NCBI RefSeq assembly: GCF_002266435.3
Contig: NZ_CP029426.2
Coordinates: 6,664,001-6,728,000, forward strand
DNA: 64,000 nt
Source: Bradyrhizobium amphicarpaeae
GTDB taxonomy: Bacteria; Pseudomonadota; Alphaproteobacteria; Rhizobiales; Xanthobacteraceae
Reading direction: 5' to 3'
Shown here: positions 61,318 to 64,000 of the stretch, piece by piece
Position numbering within the stretch: the stretch's first letter is position 1
Layout: every line of letters starts with the position of its first letter
Position numbers and translations under genes: made by a program
The notes under the pieces: generated by a model
Databases searched by the model: none
The model's input: only the letters and a program-made list of their open reading frames with translations
What the model was told of the DNA's origin: nothing

Positions 61318-61411
61318 GTAGGGTGGGCAAAGCGAAGCGTGCCCACGCCTGCTTCCTTCGTCTCAGTGAGCGATGGTGGGCACGGCGCTTTGCGCCTTTG
61401 CCCACCCTACG
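61318..61411. repeat. Dispersed palindrome, family A
   Basis: 'GTAGGGTGGGCAAAGCGAAG' faces 'GCGCCTTTGCCCACCCTACG', with inner 'GTGCCCACG' and 'GGTGGGCACGG'. A second, unrelated repeat follows at about 61438-61464 and is continued on the far side of the IS element at 62969-62984. Confidence 0.85.
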
Positions 61412-61464
61412 GTACCACCCCCGCCTACGGCAGTTGATGCATGGTGGGTTACGGCTTCGCCTAA

Positions 61465-62968
61465 TCTTACTGCGTCACGGTCGTTCGTCGGGTTCTAGGT
61501 GGGGCGATGGCTCCGCAGCAGGGACACCGTGACAAGGTTTTGATGAGATCGTAAATCAGCCGCACGCGCACGGTTGCGATCGAGTTTGGGACGTGGCGTT
61601 CAGGCCGCGCGGGCAGAGCCTCTGGGTCGATAATCGTCGGGTAAGGCAGGGACCTGGAGCGGCGTGACGGAACGAGGTCCTGAGGGGGGAATCATCGCCT
61701 GCTCGGCGATCAAGAACCCATAAGCCGCGATGCACAGGGTCGCGTGGTGATGGAAGCCGCGCCAGCCGCGTCCCTCGTAGTGACCGAGTCCGACCTCCTG
61801 CTTCAGCTCCTGATAGTCGCGCTCGATGCGCCAACGCAGCTTGGCCATGTCGACGAGCTGCTGGATGTCGATAGTCTCGGGCAAGGTCGAGAGCCAGTAT
61901 CTGGTGGGCTCTGCTTCGCCCTCCGGCCATTCGATCAACAGCCATTCGGGCGATGATGTCTCGGGGATCAGCTTGTTGTACCCGACGCGGACGCGCACAT
62001 GCGCGAAGCGCGAGGACAACTTCTCAGCCGAGCCTTCGCGCCACGTCACCGTGCGCCAGGCCTGCTTCGGCAAACCGAGCGCCACCTTCTTGGCCGAGAT
62101 CAGATCGGGCTCGTCGCGACGGCCCGTGTTGTTCATCGGCTTGTCCATCCGCCGTGGGCCGCTGCCTGGGGCCCACATCAATATGGTCGGCACGATGCTG
62201 ACCACGTAAGGCACCCCCAACTCCGTCATGCCCGCGCGCAGTTGCGAGTCCCTGCCATAGGCCGCGTCCATCAGTCCAACGCCGCGCGGCAGGCCGGCCT
62301 TGCAGGCCCATCTGATCTGCTCCAGTGCAATTTGCGACTTTGTCTTGAACTTGACCTCCTTCGGAACGCCTGCCTTGTTCCGTCGGACACGGTCCTTGGC
62401 CCACTCCTGTGAAAGATAGAGCCGATAGGCGACCGGCAAGCTGGCAGAGCGGTTGGCGATCGACAGCGACACTGCCACCTGGCAATTGGCCTGCTTGCCG
62501 AGTTGCCCGCAATATTGGTGATGTACGCCGACCGAATGCTTGCCTTGCTTGGGGAACGAGGTGTCGTCGATGATCCACGCCTCGATCGGTCCGCTCCTCT
62601 CGATCGCAGGCAGCACAAGCTCTCGCACCTTGGCGAGCACATCCTCGTCCGACCAGGTCGCGTCGGCGACAAAATGCAACAGAGATTGGTGCTGGGCGGA
62701 CGCTCGAGCCGGTGCCGTCCGCGCTGCCATCGGCTCCACGCTCTTGCGCTCACCCGGCAGTATCAGGCCGGTGCAGTAGTCACGCAGCTGCCTCGTCCGA
62801 TCCGCGTGACCGATCACGCTCCCAAGACCCGCTACGTACTTCCCAAACCGCGCTTCGCAATCTCCGCCCTGATCGAGATCCATCTGGCCCTCCAAGTGCC
62901 AAATAACGAATCTCCCCAAATACTTGATTCTCAGTCTCAATAGACCGCGACAGGCTGACTCAGTAGTA
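61465..62968 (-). mobile_element. IS701-family insertion sequence, complete
   Basis: The 1504-bp element is bounded by CTAA at 61461-61464 and again at 62969-62972, a 4-bp target duplication as usual for IS701. The terminal sequences agree as inverted repeats over 10 of the first 13 positions: TCTTACTGCGTCA at the left and, read inward from the right, TACTACTGAGTCA. It encodes one intact transposase on the minus strand. Removing it restores a continuous repeat, '...GGCTTCGCCTAACCCACCC...', so it inserted into an existing intergenic repeat. Confidence 0.9.
61600..62883 (-). CDS. IS701-family DDE transposase
   Basis: The 427-residue transposase has the DDE triad in order: 'AWIIDDTSFPKQGKHSVGVHHQYCGQLGKQANCQ' (first Asp), 'GVGLMDAAYGRDSQLR' (second Asp) and 'WRIERDYQELKQEVGLGHYEGRGW' (Glu, with the Y-(2)-R/K-(3)-E-type spacing of the family). 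The C-terminal 'GFHHHATLCIAAYGFLIAEQA' is typical of IS701 members. ATG 62883 is preferred as starting the conserved N-terminus; the frame opens at 62940. It appears intact. Confidence 0.93.
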   Translation of the reverse strand: MDLDQGGDCEARFGKYVAGLGSVIGHADRTRQLRDYCTGLILPGERKSVEPMAARTAPARASAQHQSLLHFVADATWSDEDVLAKVRELVLPAIERSGPIEAWIIDDTSFPKQGKHSVGVHHQYCGQLGKQANCQVAVSLSIANRSASLPVAYRLYLSQEWAKDRVRRNKAGVPKEVKFKTKSQIALEQIRWACKAGLPRGVGLMDAAYGRDSQLRAGMTELGVPYVVSIVPTILMWAPGSGPRRMDKPMNNTGRRDEPDLISAKKVALGLPKQAWRTVTWREGSAEKLSSRFAHVRVRVGYNKLIPETSSPEWLLIEWPEGEAEPTRYWLSTLPETIDIQQLVDMAKLRWRIERDYQELKQEVGLGHYEGRGWRGFHHHATLCIAAYGFLIAEQAMIPPSGPRSVTPLQVPALPDDYRPRGSARAA

Positions 62969-62991
62969 CTAACCCACCCTACGGCACCGAG

Positions 62992-63978
62992 TCACATCGG
63001 CCGGTATGTCCGCACGTCCGCCGGCACGTTCACGCCCAACTTGATCTGGCCGACGGAGCGGATGATGTCGTCGCCGAGCAGCTGCGCGAAGCAGGCGTAG
63101 CCCCAATCGTTCATGTGCAAGCCGTCGGCGATGACGAAGCTCTCGACCGGGATCGACTGGTTCTCGTGCCAATCGCGCATCACCTCGAAGCGCGGGAAGA
63201 TGCCGACGTGACGCAGCTCGGCAACCTTGCCGAGCAAATTCACCATCTTGCCGGCGCTCTCCTTGCGCTGGTTGACCGCCGGCGAATATTGCGGATCGAC
63301 CAGCACGATGTCGGCATCGCCGGCGGCCTGGATGCGGCTGATGCCGTCCTCGACCAGCTTTGCGGTCTCACCGGGATCGAGATTGCGCAGCACCGCGTTG
63401 GTGCCGACCTGCCAGATCACGAGATCCGGATGCACGTCGATCACCTGCGTCTGAAGGCGCTTCATCATCTCGGGCGCATCCTCGCCGCCGACGCCGGCAT
63501 TGACGACGGAGATGTCGGCGGTCGGATAGTGGCGGCGCAGCTGCGCGGCGAGACGGTTCGGATAGTTGAACTCCGGCGAGCTGGCGCCGAAGCCCGCGGT
63601 CGACGACGAGCCGAACGCGACGATGACGACGGGCTTGCCCGCGACCAGCTTGCCCGCGACATGCGGCAGCGAGCCCATCGCCTTCGCGCCGCCTTTCGGC
63701 GGCAGGCACGGCACCCGGCTGAAAATATCGGCGGCGGACTTCGCGACCTCTTTCACTTTGTCGATGGCGCGCGCGGTGACGCCGCGCTGCTCGGATGACC
63801 TTGCCGCGACGGTGGTCTGGGAGGGCGAAGCGGGCGCGGGATCAGCCGACTGCGCCGGCGCGGGCGTCGCCTGCGCGGCTTGGCTCTGCGCATGCGCGGC
63901 CGGTGCCAGCAGCAACAGCACTGCTGCTGCAGGCGCGGCCAGCCATGCCGTCAGGCAAAAAGGGCGGAGAGAACTCAT
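62992..63978 (-). CDS. SGNH/GDSL-type hydrolase, exported
   Basis: The 328-residue protein has a signal peptide (about 1-30, 'LAAPAAAVLLLLAPAAHAQ'), an Ala/Pro/Gln-rich linker and an SGNH-hydrolase domain. It has block I 'VIVAFGSSSTAGFGAS' (nucleophile Ser in GSSS rather than GDSL), block II Gly in 'VVNAGVGGEDAPEMMKRL', block III Asn in 'IWQVGTNAVLRN' and block V 'IADGLHMNDWGYACFAQLL' (Asp/His). It likely deacylates an envelope glycan or lipid. Its stop lies 24 bp from the IS701 element, so the insertion did not disrupt it. The start ATG 63978 is near the window end. Confidence 0.9.
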   Translation of the reverse strand: MSSLRPFCLTAWLAAPAAAVLLLLAPAAHAQSQAAQATPAPAQSADPAPASPSQTTVAARSSEQRGVTARAIDKVKEVAKSAADIFSRVPCLPPKGGAKAMGSLPHVAGKLVAGKPVVIVAFGSSSTAGFGASSPEFNYPNRLAAQLRRHYPTADISVVNAGVGGEDAPEMMKRLQTQVIDVHPDLVIWQVGTNAVLRNLDPGETAKLVEDGISRIQAAGDADIVLVDPQYSPAVNQRKESAGKMVNLLGKVAELRHVGIFPRFEVMRDWHENQSIPVESFVIADGLHMNDWGYACFAQLLGDDIIRSVGQIKLGVNVPADVRTYRPM

Positions 63979-64000
63979 TAACGCTAGACCTCAATTTTGC

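Noticed and set aside
1..64000. CRISPR array, toxin-antitoxin pair, prophage or known defence island
   Set aside because: I found no regularly spaced direct repeats with unique spacers, no phage structural or integrase genes and no recognisable defence genes. The single tRNA has no integrase or duplicated 3' end beside it.

Overview
The window looks like chromosomal core DNA of a Bradyrhizobium-type alphaproteobacterium. The basis is GC-rich sequence with strong third-position GC bias, a class I lysyl-tRNA synthetase, a DUF2865 protein, a SAM-II riboswitch ahead of metZ, a long dCTP-deaminase and many short palindromic repeats between genes of the kind known from Bradyrhizobium. I see no phage, integrative element, CRISPR array, rRNA, or nodulation or nitrogen-fixation gene. 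The only mobile element is one intact IS701-family insertion sequence near the right end.

Layout. 1-6.4 kb: the 3' end of a sugar kinase, an Lrp/AsnC regulator, an OmpR-type two-component pair (minus strand) divergent from two small secreted proteins and a fatty acid hydroxylase-type membrane enzyme, and a chemoreceptor. 6.5-17.4 kb: phosphohexomutase, membrane-anchored aspartic protease, HrpB helicase, UDP-glucose dehydrogenase, membrane acyltransferase and DNA polymerase I, whose proofreading-site residues are all replaced. 17.5-21.3 kb: LysE exporter, GST, pyrE, DUF2865 and an unknown protein. 21.4-24.8 kb: an Lhr-like helicase coupled to the PdeM phosphoesterase. 25-37 kb: RidA, FAD dehydrogenase, SCO1, ABC binding protein, lysS, an S24-fold regulator without catalytic residues, DUF952-pyrD, MATE exporter and a metallo-beta-lactamase-fold enzyme. 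37.5-40.2 kb: the ATP-dependent DNA ligase and beta-CASP exonuclease that, with the 21-25 kb pair, make up the four-gene ligase-associated DNA damage response set, here split into two operons.

42.8-51.5 kb is a single leftward sugar catabolic locus: LacI regulator, xylulokinase, xylose isomerase, a three-part ABC sugar importer, an aldo/keto reductase and a lactonase-type amidohydrolase. It carries both an isomerase route and what looks like an oxidative side branch. 51.8-59.9 kb holds a PRC-barrel protein, tRNA-Gly(CCC), an O6-methylguanine-DNA methyltransferase next to an AraC regulator, a VOC protein, an SRPBCC protein, a Met/Gly-rich secreted protein, a second MATE exporter, an unknown protein and the duplicated-fold dCTP deaminase.

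59.9-61.3 kb: metZ, preceded by a readable control region with a promoter, a SAM-II aptamer, a candidate antiterminator and an intrinsic terminator. 61.4-63 kb: the IS701 element, inserted into an intergenic repeat with a 4-bp target duplication. The window ends with an SGNH hydrolase.

All names are from reading the sequence and remembered family motifs; no database search was run. Where several starts are possible the reasons are given.
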